A stretch of DNA of 24,861 nucleotides from Campylobacteraceae bacterium (GTDB lineage Bacteria; Campylobacterota; Campylobacteria; Campylobacterales; Sulfurovaceae): contig JALVEV010000209.1 in the NCBI GenBank assembly GCA_027030605.1, positions 1 through 24,861 on the forward strand, given 5' to 3'. The notes beneath the pieces are model-generated. The model was not told where the DNA came from and made no database searches. It saw nothing but the letters and a program-made list of their open reading frames with translations. The translations under genes were made by a program, and so were the position numbers. The first letter of the stretch is position 1, and every line of letters begins with the position of its first letter. Positions 15,555 through 23,569 of this stretch are shown here, piece by piece.

Positions 15555-17132
15555 CTATGCTTTCCCCTCTCTCTTCTCTTCTTTTAAAAACTCTCTAAAA
15601 AATGCAATAAATATCATTAAAATAATACTTGTAATAAATGTAATAATAAGAATAAGAGCCTTTTTAGGTTTAGCAGCTTTCTCTGAAGTATAGATAGACT
15701 CTATAATCTTAAAACGAGAGAGTGCTTTATCATGTTTTATCTGTGCAGATGAACGCTCCTGTAAGAGATAAAGGTACATTTTTTCATTAACCTGATAGTC
15801 CCTTGAAAGACTTACAAGTTTTTGTTCCGCCTTAGGAGCAGATTTTAACTTTTTAGTGTAACCTTTTTTCATATTTTGAAGTGACTTTGTTTTCTCTTTA
15901 ATTGTTATTTGTAAATTTTTTAAGTTAGAGAGAACTTTATTTTTTAAATTATATATAGTTTGATCAGCTCTTATAACCATTGGATGCTCTGGTTTATACT
16001 TTAATAATAGGTCAGAGAGTGTAATCTCTTGTTGCTGAATAAGTTTAATAAGCTCTATGGTTGGCAAATCATTAAAATCTACAAGTGAAGGGGCTATAGC
16101 ATCTATGTTTTTATTTTCTTTTACAAATTTAAGGAGGCGACCTATTAGCTCTTGTTTATACTTATTTTGAGCTATCTCTATGTCAACTTTACTTAACTCT
16201 TCTACCAATGCTGTTGCCTGTATTTCTGGAGCAATAATATGGTTTTTAGTCTTAAAATTTTCAAGTTTTTTAGAACTATCCTTAACACGCTCTTCAACTT
16301 TTTTAAGCTGTTTGTCATAAGAGTTCATAATGACAGATGTATCACTTTTTATATCTTCAATACTCTGCTTAGTGTAAATCTCTATAAGATTTTTTAAGTA
16401 GGCTTCACCTCTATGTGGAAGGGTATCTAAAAAAGATAGTGTAATAAATGGCGAAGTTTTATCAGGCTCTATGTTGAGGTTTTTAGAGATTATCTCTTCA
16501 AAAACATAACGCTTGGTTCCCGCTAGTTCAATAGTATAAGCATCTTTAAATTCCGATTTTTTATGTACCATTAGTGTAAATTTTTCATGCATAACCATTT
16601 CACTATAGTGGTAAGTGCCTATAATATCATTTGTAAAAATGCCTACAGAATATAGTCTATATTGTGTAGTGTTTACAGGCTCTACAATAAGACGTATTCC
16701 ATAGTCTCTAAAATCATTTATTTTAACATCAGTAACTTCTATAGAAAGATTAGAGTCTACTTCCACTTCTTTATGTTTTTCATCGGTAATAAAATAACGA
16801 ACCATATAGCCATCTACTCTATTTAAAACTTTCTCATTGGTTCGATAGGTTTTCAATAGAGTAATGTCTTTTTCTAAATCGGTAGAGCTTCCCATATCTC
16901 CACCAAGTAACATAGCTGCCGCCCCTCCCATAGAGAAGCCTCCTACTTGATTCTCTTCAGGTTTTACCTCTAGTGTAACTGTCGTTTTATAATATTTTTG
17001 CATAAAATATACTTTAACAGCTACGGCAAAAGTAATTAAGAGAGTACAAATAATGATAGACCATTTGTAACGACCAATTGTTCTAAAGAGTTCTCTTAAA
17101 TTTATTTCATCATTTTTTATAGTTTGTTGCAC
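15555..17132 (-). CDS. Wzz/GumC-like polysaccharide co-polymerase (chain-length determinant)
   Basis: A 525-residue inner-membrane polysaccharide co-polymerase. Transmembrane helix 1 is at about 23-43, a large periplasmic region follows, and helix 2 is at about 493-511. The Pro/Lys-rich AAKPKKALILI just before helix 2 is typical of this family. The periplasmic part holds a Gly/Met-rich patch (about 64-82) and long coiled-coil stretches (about 250-310 and 390-450). The cytoplasmic tail is short and basic with no Walker motifs, so it lacks the tyrosine-kinase domain of Wzc-type proteins. It controls chain length and links the Wzy polymerase to the Wza channel. The start is GTG at 17132 with AAAGG upstream. 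It lies nine bases after the wza-like stop and one base before the next gene. Confidence 0.9.
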   Translation of the reverse strand: MQQTIKNDEINLRELFRTIGRYKWSIIICTLLITFAVAVKVYFMQKYYKTTVTLEVKPEENQVGGFSMGGAAAMLLGGDMGSSTDLEKDITLLKTYRTNEKVLNRVDGYMVRYFITDEKHKEVEVDSNLSIEVTDVKINDFRDYGIRLIVEPVNTTQYRLYSVGIFTNDIIGTYHYSEMVMHEKFTLMVHKKSEFKDAYTIELAGTKRYVFEEIISKNLNIEPDKTSPFITLSFLDTLPHRGEAYLKNLIEIYTKQSIEDIKSDTSVIMNSYDKQLKKVEERVKDSSKKLENFKTKNHIIAPEIQATALVEELSKVDIEIAQNKYKQELIGRLLKFVKENKNIDAIAPSLVDFNDLPTIELIKLIQQQEITLSDLLLKYKPEHPMVIRADQTIYNLKNKVLSNLKNLQITIKEKTKSLQNMKKGYTKKLKSAPKAEQKLVSLSRDYQVNEKMYLYLLQERSSAQIKHDKALSRFKIIESIYTSEKAAKPKKALILIITFITSIILMIFIAFFREFLKEEKREGKA

Positions 17133-17141
17133 TAAGAACCT

Positions 17142-17888
17142 TTAGTTATTTTTTAAATATGTATATGATACAAATGGAGCCAAGATATTTGAAATAAGTT
17201 GAAAGACAGGACGAATGGCTGATATATTTGTATTGATTGCTTTCATACTAGTGGGTAGAACATAGACAATATCATTGGGTTGAATCATTAACCTAGCATG
17301 GGTAATAGAGTTGGCATCGGTTAGGTCTATCATAAAAGTTTCAGCTCCATTTTGAAGTGAACGAATAATTAAAATTTGTTGACGGTTAGCTGTCTCAGTA
17401 AAGTCACCTGCTTGAGCAATGGCTTGAAGTAGAGTAATCTGTTCATTCTCTAATTTATAGTTTCCTGGTCTTTTTACTTCACCAATCACATAAATACGTT
17501 TATTGAGTACCTCTAAACGTACTTTTGAGTAGTTAAGATACTTATCATAACCATCTTGAATCTTTTTAGCAGCCTCTTTTTGTGTTAGACCCGCTATATG
17601 GACATCTTCTAGTAGGGGTAAAGATAAGACTCCATCACTATCAACAAGCAGACCTTTATCCCGTGTAGCTGCTAGTGGATTAGCAGAGCTTAAATCAGGA
17701 TGTTGATAAACTATAAGAGAGACTCTATCATTTGGGATAATTTTATATTCAAATTTAACATTTTTATGAATAGTAGATGTTGTGATATTTTTTAAAGTTT
17801 TACTTTTATTAAAAAGGATATAATCTTCTTTCATACTACACCCCTCTATTATAAATATAATCAATAATATGGGTAATAACTTAACCAA
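17142..17888 (-). CDS. Wza-like outer-membrane polysaccharide export lipoprotein
   Basis: A 248-residue polysaccharide export (OPX) lipoprotein. The signal sequence ends in a lipobox-like IIEGC with lipidation at Cys17. The poly-export domain begins near YKIIPNDRVSLIVYQHPDLS, followed by DGVLSLPLLEDVHIAGLTQK. A SLBB domain covers about 129-176 (KRIYVIGEVKRPGNYKLEN). The C terminus ends in a short hydrophobic and aromatic segment. It is shorter than E. coli Wza (~380), lacking the extra SLBB domain, but the core export domains are present. It forms the outer-membrane or periplasmic conduit for capsule or exopolysaccharide. The start is a TTG at 17888 with AAGGGAG five bases upstream. It heads a three-gene operon; the ~290-base AT-rich gap upstream should hold its promoter. 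Confidence 0.9.
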   Translation of the reverse strand: MVKLLPILLIIFIIEGCSMKEDYILFNKSKTLKNITTSTIHKNVKFEYKIIPNDRVSLIVYQHPDLSSANPLAATRDKGLLVDSDGVLSLPLLEDVHIAGLTQKEAAKKIQDGYDKYLNYSKVRLEVLNKRIYVIGEVKRPGNYKLENEQITLLQAIAQAGDFTETANRQQILIIRSLQNGAETFMIDLTDANSITHARLMIQPNDIVYVLPTSMKAINTNISAIRPVFQLISNILAPFVSYTYLKNN

Positions 17889-18143
17889 ATTTTCTCCCTT
17901 GAATATTCTTTGATATTAAATTATATTCTACACTATTTGTTTTAAATTACTGATAAATAGATGCTTACTACTTATATATATAATAAAATTTAACTTTTTT
18001 ATTGTTATTTTTTATTGTAAATTATTTTTAATTAACCTCTTAAAAAATTTTTAGTATTAAATAATTTTTTTAAATTATCTCTAGTTATTATCTTAAAGTT
18101 TAGATAATTTTAACTAATAGAGTATTTTAAATATTATTTCTGT

Positions 18144-18149
18144 TATAAT
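18144..18149 (+). promoter_or_regulatory. Extended -10 promoter for the 82-residue membrane protein
   Basis: TATAAT, preceded by TG with one spacer base, lies 29 bases before the ATG at 18179. This is a strong extended -10 of the kind used by the housekeeping sigma factor in Campylobacterota, which often lacks a clear -35. The flanking gap 17889-18178 (290 bases) is very AT-rich. It must also carry the minus-strand promoter of the wza-like operon, which I cannot place. Confidence 0.6.
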
Positions 18150-18178
18150 CCAATAAAAAATATTAAAAGGTTTTAAAT

Positions 18179-18427
18179 ATGGCAAAAGAGAACTACAATC
18201 TATCAACAGATGAGATGGAACATGAAGTAGTAGAGCATATTATTTTAGAGAAGAAAGGTCTGTTAAAAGGGCATCATAACCATTTTCTACCTAAGAAAAA
18301 GGTCAAAAAAGAGAGAAAAAAGCTATCTAAAGAGGAGATTCGCTTTTTTCTTATAGGTTATGCTATTATTGGGATTGAACTTTGGTTGCTATATTATGGA
18401 TTAAAATATTATTCCCCATTTTCGTAG
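18179..18427 (+). CDS. Small single-helix membrane protein
   Basis: An 82-residue protein of unknown function. The acidic N terminus (1-25) is followed by a His-rich GHHNHF (31-36), a strongly basic stretch of Lys and Arg (39-49), and one membrane helix at about 55-75 (FFLIGYAIIGIELWLLYYGL). The basic stretch before the helix predicts the N terminus in the cytoplasm. AAAAGG lies eight bases before the ATG, and a good extended -10 lies upstream, so expression is likely. Its TAG stop (18425-18427) is inside a long palindrome. It stands between the polysaccharide export operon (divergent) and leuS (convergent), with no partner on its own strand. I do not recognise a family. Confidence 0.75.
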   Translation: MAKENYNLSTDEMEHEVVEHIILEKKGLLKGHHNHFLPKKKVKKERKKLSKEEIRFFLIGYAIIGIELWLLYYGLKYYSPFS

Positions 18428-18452
18428 GGTGCGATTGCAATCGCACACTACG
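18423..18452. repeat. Near-perfect 30-base palindrome (REP-like)
   Basis: An 18-base perfect palindrome at 18429-18446 (GTGCGATTG and CAATCGCAC) is extended, after one mismatch on each side, by CGTAG (18423-18427) and CTACG (18448-18452). The element is clearly GC-richer than its surroundings. It contains the stop codon of the 82-residue gene and lies 11 bases from the leuS stop, between convergent genes. It resembles dispersed palindromic repeats starting GTAGGGTG that I recall from related genomes. It may also work as a terminator, though neither flank has a good T run. No second copy occurs in this window. Confidence 0.75.
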
Positions 18453-18463
18453 TTAGATAAATA

Positions 18464-20905
18464 TTATTTTACCACCAAATTCACCATCTTATTAGGAACA
18501 ACTATCTCTTTAACAACATTTTTACCCTCTAACCACTTAGCAACACTCTCTTTTGCTTGAGATATAATCTCATCTTTAGAAGCACTTGAGGCTACCTCTA
18601 TTTCAGCTCTTCGTTTACCGTTTACAGCTACAGCTAGAGTAATAGTATCTTGCTCAAATACCTCATCTAAAACCTCTATCTTTCCTGCTAAGTTTTTAGA
18701 GCTAAATAGCTCTTCACTAAGCTCTGCACAGATATGAGGTGTAATTGGCTCTAAAAGATGAGTAATTATATACATTCCCTCACTCCACACTAAGCCGTTA
18801 TCTTGCTTATCTAGTGCATTTAGAGCCTCCATACAACTAGCAATAAGAGTGTTAAAGGCAAATGTTTTTTCATAAACATCTACTGACTTCTGTAACGCTT
18901 CATAGACTTTAGCTCTTGCTAGTTTCTCCTCTTTGCTAAGTGAGCTATGGTCAATAGTTGGAAGTTCATTAGTAGTCACTTTTGACTTTCTAGCATAGAG
19001 CTTTTTAAGAAATCTAAACGCTCCCTCAACAGCTGAGTCATTCCACTCTAACTCTTTTTGAGGTGGAGCGGCAAAAAGAGTAAAGAGTCTTGCTGTATCT
19101 GCTCCATACTTCTCTATTAAAGCATCAGGGTCAACAGTATTTCCTTTTGACTTAGACATCTTTGCACCATCCATAAGCACCATACCTTGAGTTAGAAGTC
19201 TCTCAAATGGCTCTTTTAGGTTATCTATAAAGCCTATATCTCTTAAAGCTTTAGTAAAGAAACGTGCATAGAGAAGGTGTAAAATGGCATGTTCAATTCC
19301 ACCAATATATTGGTCAACACTAAGCCAGTAGTTTACATCCTCTTTGTCTATTCCACAAGAGTTCCATTTGTCAGGGTGAGTTGCATAACGGAACTGATAC
19401 CAACTTGACTGCACAAATGTATCTAGCGTATCGGTCTCACGTTTAGCCTCTGCCCCACACTTAGGACAGCTACAGTTTGACCATGTAGGGTGTTTCTCTA
19501 GTGGATTTCCCTCACCTGTAATCTCTACATCTTCAGGAAGAGCAATAGGTAGGTTCTCTACCTTTTCAGGTACAAGTCCACAACTCTTACAATGCACAAA
19601 AGGAATAGGAGCACCCCAATAGCGTTGACGTGAGACTCCCCAATTTCTTAGTTTGTAGTTGGTTGTTCCTCTTCCTAAGTTTTTCTCTTCAAAGAGTTTA
19701 ATAATAGCTACTTTGGCATCACTATTTTTCATACCATTAAATTCACCAGAGTTAATAAGAACTCCATCACCTGTATAAGCTTCACCCTCTTCTCCACCTT
19801 CGATGACATACTTTAGAGGTAAGTTGTATTGCGTTGCAAACTCAAAATCACGCTCATCGTGGGTTGGTACAGACATAACAGCCCCACCACCATACGATGC
19901 AAGTACAAAGTTCGCCATCCATACAGGAATCTCCTCATTTGTGAGTGGATGAATAACAGTAATACCTAAGTCAAACCCCTCTTTTCCTGCTTTGGCTCTT
20001 TCGACTTCTGTCATATTTGAGATAGCTGTAATTTTTTCAATTACCTCTGCATCTAAAAGCTCATTTTTTATTAACTCTTTTACAATAGGGTGTTCAGGAG
20101 CTAAGGCTGTGTAGGTTACTCCAAAGATAGTATCAGGGCGAGTAGTAAAGACATCAAAGCCTTCAAATTTGCCTCCTAACTTCTCTTTTGAACTTTCTGA
20201 AAGTTTAAAAGTAAACTCTAACCCTTGCGATTTTCCAATCCAATTACTCTGCATGGCTAAGACTTGTGAAGGCCATTTCCCCTCTAAAAGTTTTAAATCT
20301 TCTAACAACTCATCGGCATATTTACGAATATCTAGGTAATACCCTGGCATCTCTTTAAGCTCTACTTCGTTATCACAACGCCAACAGCAACCCTCTTCTA
20401 CCTGCTCATTTGCCAAAACAGTCTGACACTCATTACACCAGTTTACTGTGGTTGATTCACGGTAGAGAAGTTTCTCCTCATACATCTTAATAATAAACTC
20501 TTGCTCCCACTTTGTATAGAGTTCATCACATGTTGCAAACTCTCGTGTTTCAGAGAACGAAAGCCCTAAAGAGTTTAACTCTTTTCTCATGTAGTCAATA
20601 TTGCTATATGTCCAATCTTTAGGGTGTCGTCCATTTTTAATCGCAGCATTTTCAGCAGGCATACCAAATGCATCCCACCCAATTGGGTGAAGGACATTGT
20701 AGTTCTGTTTTCGATAGTAACGTGCCATAGCATCGCCAATACTATAGTTTCTAACATGACCCATGTGTAAGCGTCCACTGGGAAAAGGGAACATACTCAA
20801 TATATATTTTTTCTCTAAACTTTTGTCATCTTTTGGCTCAAACGCCTGTTGTTCACTCCATTTTACTTGCCACTTATTCTCTATCTCTTTTGGATTGTAA
20901 CTCAT
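18464..20905 (-). CDS. leuS: Leucyl-tRNA synthetase
   Basis: A complete 813-residue class Ia leucyl-tRNA synthetase, which charges tRNA-Leu with leucine in the cytoplasm. The HIGH-type motif is HMGH at 47-50 (within FPSGRLHMGHVRNYSIGD). The KMSKS motif is KMSKSKGN at about 578-585. The CP1 editing domain carries TTRPDTIFG and VPTHDERDF. Two cysteine groups (CNEC...CWRC near 155-175 and CKSC...CPKC further on) suggest a zinc-binding insertion. Its anticodon-binding and C-terminal domains are intact. GGAG lies five bases before the ATG at 20905. It is transcribed away from mltB; the 220-base divergent gap upstream is AT-rich. Its stop faces the palindrome and the convergent small membrane-protein gene. 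Confidence 0.98.
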   Translation of the reverse strand: MSYNPKEIENKWQVKWSEQQAFEPKDDKSLEKKYILSMFPFPSGRLHMGHVRNYSIGDAMARYYRKQNYNVLHPIGWDAFGMPAENAAIKNGRHPKDWTYSNIDYMRKELNSLGLSFSETREFATCDELYTKWEQEFIIKMYEEKLLYRESTTVNWCNECQTVLANEQVEEGCCWRCDNEVELKEMPGYYLDIRKYADELLEDLKLLEGKWPSQVLAMQSNWIGKSQGLEFTFKLSESSKEKLGGKFEGFDVFTTRPDTIFGVTYTALAPEHPIVKELIKNELLDAEVIEKITAISNMTEVERAKAGKEGFDLGITVIHPLTNEEIPVWMANFVLASYGGGAVMSVPTHDERDFEFATQYNLPLKYVIEGGEEGEAYTGDGVLINSGEFNGMKNSDAKVAIIKLFEEKNLGRGTTNYKLRNWGVSRQRYWGAPIPFVHCKSCGLVPEKVENLPIALPEDVEITGEGNPLEKHPTWSNCSCPKCGAEAKRETDTLDTFVQSSWYQFRYATHPDKWNSCGIDKEDVNYWLSVDQYIGGIEHAILHLLYARFFTKALRDIGFIDNLKEPFERLLTQGMVLMDGAKMSKSKGNTVDPDALIEKYGADTARLFTLFAAPPQKELEWNDSAVEGAFRFLKKLYARKSKVTTNELPTIDHSSLSKEEKLARAKVYEALQKSVDVYEKTFAFNTLIASCMEALNALDKQDNGLVWSEGMYIITHLLEPITPHICAELSEELFSSKNLAGKIEVLDEVFEQDTITLAVAVNGKRRAEIEVASSASKDEIISQAKESVAKWLEGKNVVKEIVVPNKMVNLVVK

Positions 20906-21089
20906 AACTGCTCCATTGGCTAAAATTGTGCGAATTATAGCAAATTTCTTTAGAAAGTAATAGATTAATTTTTTTAAATAAAAATAATAAAAAAAACATT
21001 AAAATAACAGAAAATGTTTAATTTTTTTTCTTCACAGTTTTTATTAATCTTTTTAAGAAGATTTAATATCCATTTCATTATCGACCCAT

Positions 21090-21095
21090 TATAAT
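21090..21095 (+). promoter_or_regulatory. -10 promoter element for mltB
   Basis: TATAAT at 21090-21095 lies 30 bases before the mltB ATG, within a T/A-rich stretch. It is a consensus housekeeping -10 with no convincing -35, as is usual in this phylum. It is in the 220-base gap shared with the divergent leuS. Confidence 0.55.
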
Positions 21096-21125
21096 ACATC
21101 TAAATTAGAAACTTGGAATATAATT

Positions 21126-22232
21126 ATGAAAACTAATCAACTATACTCACTTACACTCTCTCTACTACTTTTTTCTGCTTGTAGCACAAAAAAGGTTGAA
21201 CCAAAAGATACCAATCTTACTGCCATTGGCATTGAGATAGGAGAAGATAGCGAAATTATATCTGAAAATAGAGCCTTAAGTGGACATTTTGCAGGTAACT
21301 ATAAACTACTTGACTTTATTGAACGTATGCATAATGAACATCAATTTGATAGAGAGTATCTCTATAAACTCTTCTCTAATGCTCAAGATATTAATCAAAT
21401 TGTTGAACCATGTATAACCCGAGACAATAATGGAAGATGTGCTATTAATATAAAACCACAAGGTAAGTGGGATAGATATCGAGGTATGTTTATCTATGAA
21501 AGAAATATTGACCGTGGTGTTGCTTTTTGGGCTGAGCATGAAGATGCACTAAATAGAGCATACCAAGTTTATGGGGTACTTCCTGAGTTTATTATTGGTA
21601 TTTTAGGAGTTGAGACAGCCTATGGTGTTAACTTTGGAAAAAAAAGAGTCATTGATGTCTTAACCTCTAAAGCAATGCTTGGTGACCGTCGAGAAGATTT
21701 CTACACAGACCAGCTTGAAAAATATCTCATTATGACACGTCAAGCCAATCTTGACCCTGCAACACTTATGGGTTCTAATGCAGGAGCTATGGGCTATGGT
21801 CAATTTATTGCTAGTTCTTACCTACAGTTTGCCGTTGATTTTAATGGAGATGGAGTTACCGACTTATGGAATGCAGAAGATGCTATTGGGTCTATTGCTA
21901 ACTATTTTTCAAAAAATGGTTGGGATAGAAATATTCAACAAGTAGCCGTACGTGCCAAATATAGAGGGAACCGTTTTAACCGACTAAAAACAGGATACAA
22001 AACAAAGTATTCTCAATACAAATTAAGAAAAAAGTATCATATTGTTCCACGTCAAAAACTCTACTACAAAGGTCCTGTCTCTCTTATAAAGCTTCCTAAA
22101 TATAGTTACGATGAGCTTTGGCTCGGAACACATAACTTTAGAGTTATTACCACCTATAACCATAGTACTTTTTATGGAATGGCGGTATTTCAACTAGGAC
22201 AAGCTGTTAAAAATAGGAGATATGGAAGATAG
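21126..22232 (+). CDS. mltB: Membrane-bound lytic murein transglycosylase B
   Basis: A 368-residue lipoprotein of the MltB/Slt35 family (GH103), which cleaves the MurNAc-GlcNAc bond of peptidoglycan to give 1,6-anhydro products. The signal peptide ends in LFSAC with lipidation at Cys19. The catalytic Glu is E163 in IGILGVETAYG. A YGQFIASSYLQFAVDFNGDG stretch begins near 223, whose DFNGDGVTDLW part matches the calcium-binding loop known in Slt35. Two cysteines (96 and 105) flank a short loop. It faces the periplasm, probably anchored to the outer membrane. A -10 element lies upstream, but the ribosome site is weak. It is transcribed alone and converges on the sec operon at a shared terminator. 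Length and motifs are normal. Confidence 0.93.
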   Translation: MKTNQLYSLTLSLLLFSACSTKKVEPKDTNLTAIGIEIGEDSEIISENRALSGHFAGNYKLLDFIERMHNEHQFDREYLYKLFSNAQDINQIVEPCITRDNNGRCAINIKPQGKWDRYRGMFIYERNIDRGVAFWAEHEDALNRAYQVYGVLPEFIIGILGVETAYGVNFGKKRVIDVLTSKAMLGDRREDFYTDQLEKYLIMTRQANLDPATLMGSNAGAMGYGQFIASSYLQFAVDFNGDGVTDLWNAEDAIGSIANYFSKNGWDRNIQQVAVRAKYRGNRFNRLKTGYKTKYSQYKLRKKYHIVPRQKLYYKGPVSLIKLPKYSYDELWLGTHNFRVITTYNHSTFYGMAVFQLGQAVKNRRYGR

Positions 22233-22234
22233 TT

Positions 22235-22264
22235 TAAAAGAGAGAGTTTAAAACTCCTCTTTTA
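22235..22264. terminator. Bidirectional terminator between mltB and the sec operon
   Basis: TAAAAGAG (22235-22242) pairs with CTCTTTTA (22257-22264), and GAGTTT (22244-22249) with AAACTC (22251-22256), with one bulged A. The plus strand ends CTCTTTTACTTTT and the minus strand ends CTCTTTTAAA, so it can end transcripts from both convergent genes. It begins three bases after the mltB stop and overlaps the last codons of the small membrane protein gene (stop at 22248-22250). Confidence 0.7.
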
Positions 22265-22595
22265 CTTTTGCACTCTCTACAATAGAGATAATCAGTGTAT
22301 AGATATTAGCAATAATTGCTCCAACAACAAGCCCCACCATCAAATCATGATGAGTATCAACATTACCAAACTCAAAGATAATAAAAGCAGGAATTAGGTG
22401 CAAATCAGCTACCAAAGAACCTGCTAAAAGCTCAGCAGCTAATAGATTTCTAACACCTAACTTTAAAATAGTAGAGATAAAATTAATACTAGCTGCTGCA
22501 AAAATTGCTACACCAGAGTGCTGAAATATAAATGCTACTGAAGTAGTTAAGCTCATTAGGGCAAAAAAGATATAAAAAACCTTGCCCCAATTCAT
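22248..22595 (-). CDS. Small four-helix membrane protein downstream of secF (DUF6394-like)
   Basis: A 115-residue integral membrane protein with about four hydrophobic helices (roughly 5-24, 27-45, 52-72 and 84-106) and very short loops. From memory it matches a Campylobacterota-specific family, DUF6394, usually found next to secF. I cannot verify the number. Its ATG overlaps the secF stop by one base (TAATG), so it is translationally coupled to secDF. That suggests a link to protein export or membrane assembly, but no activity is known. A conserved-looking stretch LGVRNLLAAELLAGSLVADL lies in its middle. Confidence 0.85.
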   Translation of the reverse strand: MNWGKVFYIFFALMSLTTSVAFIFQHSGVAIFAAASINFISTILKLGVRNLLAAELLAGSLVADLHLIPAFIIFEFGNVDTHHDLMVGLVVGAIIANIYTLIISIVESAKVKEEF

Positions 22596-23569
22596 TACAT
22601 GGTTCCTTGTTCATACATGGCACGCATCTTCTCTTTCTCTTTTTCACGTTTTGCTTTAGCTGCTTCATTGGCTCTAAACTCTTCAATAGAGAAGTTTAAC
22701 CACATTAAGATTGGTGAAGCAACAAAAATAGAGGAGTATGTACCAACAACAATACCAACTAAAAGTGTAAATGAGAAACCTTTAAGTGCCTCTCCACCAA
22801 AGAGATAAAGTGTTAATACAACAAAGAAGGTTGTTAGTGAAGTCAAAGTTGTACGTGAGAGTGTACGTGTAACAGACTCATCAATAACATCACCTAAATT
22901 GATAGACTTAATGGTTCTAATTCCCTCTCTAATACGGTCAAAGACAATAACTGTATCGTTTAGAGAGTATCCTAAAATGGTCAAGATAGCAGCCAAAATA
23001 GGTAAATTGACATCTATTTGAGTTAAAGCTAATGCTCCTGTAGCAATGGTGACATCATGAATCAGAGCTATTACAGAAGCCAGAGCAAAACGCCACTCAA
23101 ATCTAAAGGAGATATAGATTAAAATTCCAATAATAGAGAGTACCATCGCCATGAGACCTTGTGTACGAAGTTCCTCTCCAACAGCAGGACCTACCATATC
23201 AACCCCTCTAATCTCAAATTTACCTGTACCCTCTAAGATTTTTCTCATCTTATCACTAACATCAGAGTCAACACTTTTACTAGTACTTTTAGTACGAATA
23301 GCTATCTCACTATCTGAACCAAAAAATGTAACAGATGCTCCCTTATACTCTTTGACTTTAGAGAGTGCCTCTCTAACCTTGTCAATAGGGGCTTTACCCT
23401 CATACTTTACTTGAACAATAGTACCACCTGCAAAGTCAATACCATAGTTAAGCCCCTTAGTTGCAATAAGTATTATAGAAGCAACAATCATAAAAAGAGA
23501 GAAAGCCCCTACCTTTTTTGCATTTTTCATAAAGCCTATAATGGGTTGATTTGGTCTAAATAGCTCCAT
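22595..23569 (-). CDS. secF: Protein translocase subunit SecF
   Basis: A 324-residue SecF, part of the SecDF complex that uses the proton gradient to help pull proteins through SecYEG on the periplasmic side. Helix 1 is at about 20-38, followed by the GIDFAGGTIVQVKY element (43-56) and a periplasmic domain. Five further helices include IHDVTIATGALAL and the family hallmark YSLNDTVIVFDRIREGIR. The C-terminal tail is charged and rich in Lys, Arg and Glu. Its ATG overlaps the secD stop by one base, and its stop overlaps the next start by one base. Length and motifs are normal. Confidence 0.97.
   Translation of the reverse strand: MELFRPNQPIIGFMKNAKKVGAFSLFMIVASIILIATKGLNYGIDFAGGTIVQVKYEGKAPIDKVREALSKVKEYKGASVTFFGSDSEIAIRTKSTSKSVDSDVSDKMRKILEGTGKFEIRGVDMVGPAVGEELRTQGLMAMVLSIIGILIYISFRFEWRFALASVIALIHDVTIATGALALTQIDVNLPILAAILTILGYSLNDTVIVFDRIREGIRTIKSINLGDVIDESVTRTLSRTTLTSLTTFFVVLTLYLFGGEALKGFSFTLLVGIVVGTYSSIFVASPILMWLNFSIEEFRANEAAKAKREKEKEKMRAMYEQGTM

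Noticed and set aside
20995..21018. AACATT/AATGTT inverted repeat in the leuS-mltB gap
   Set aside because: A six-base arm with a 12-base spacer in AT-rich DNA is expected by chance, and no operator type matches.
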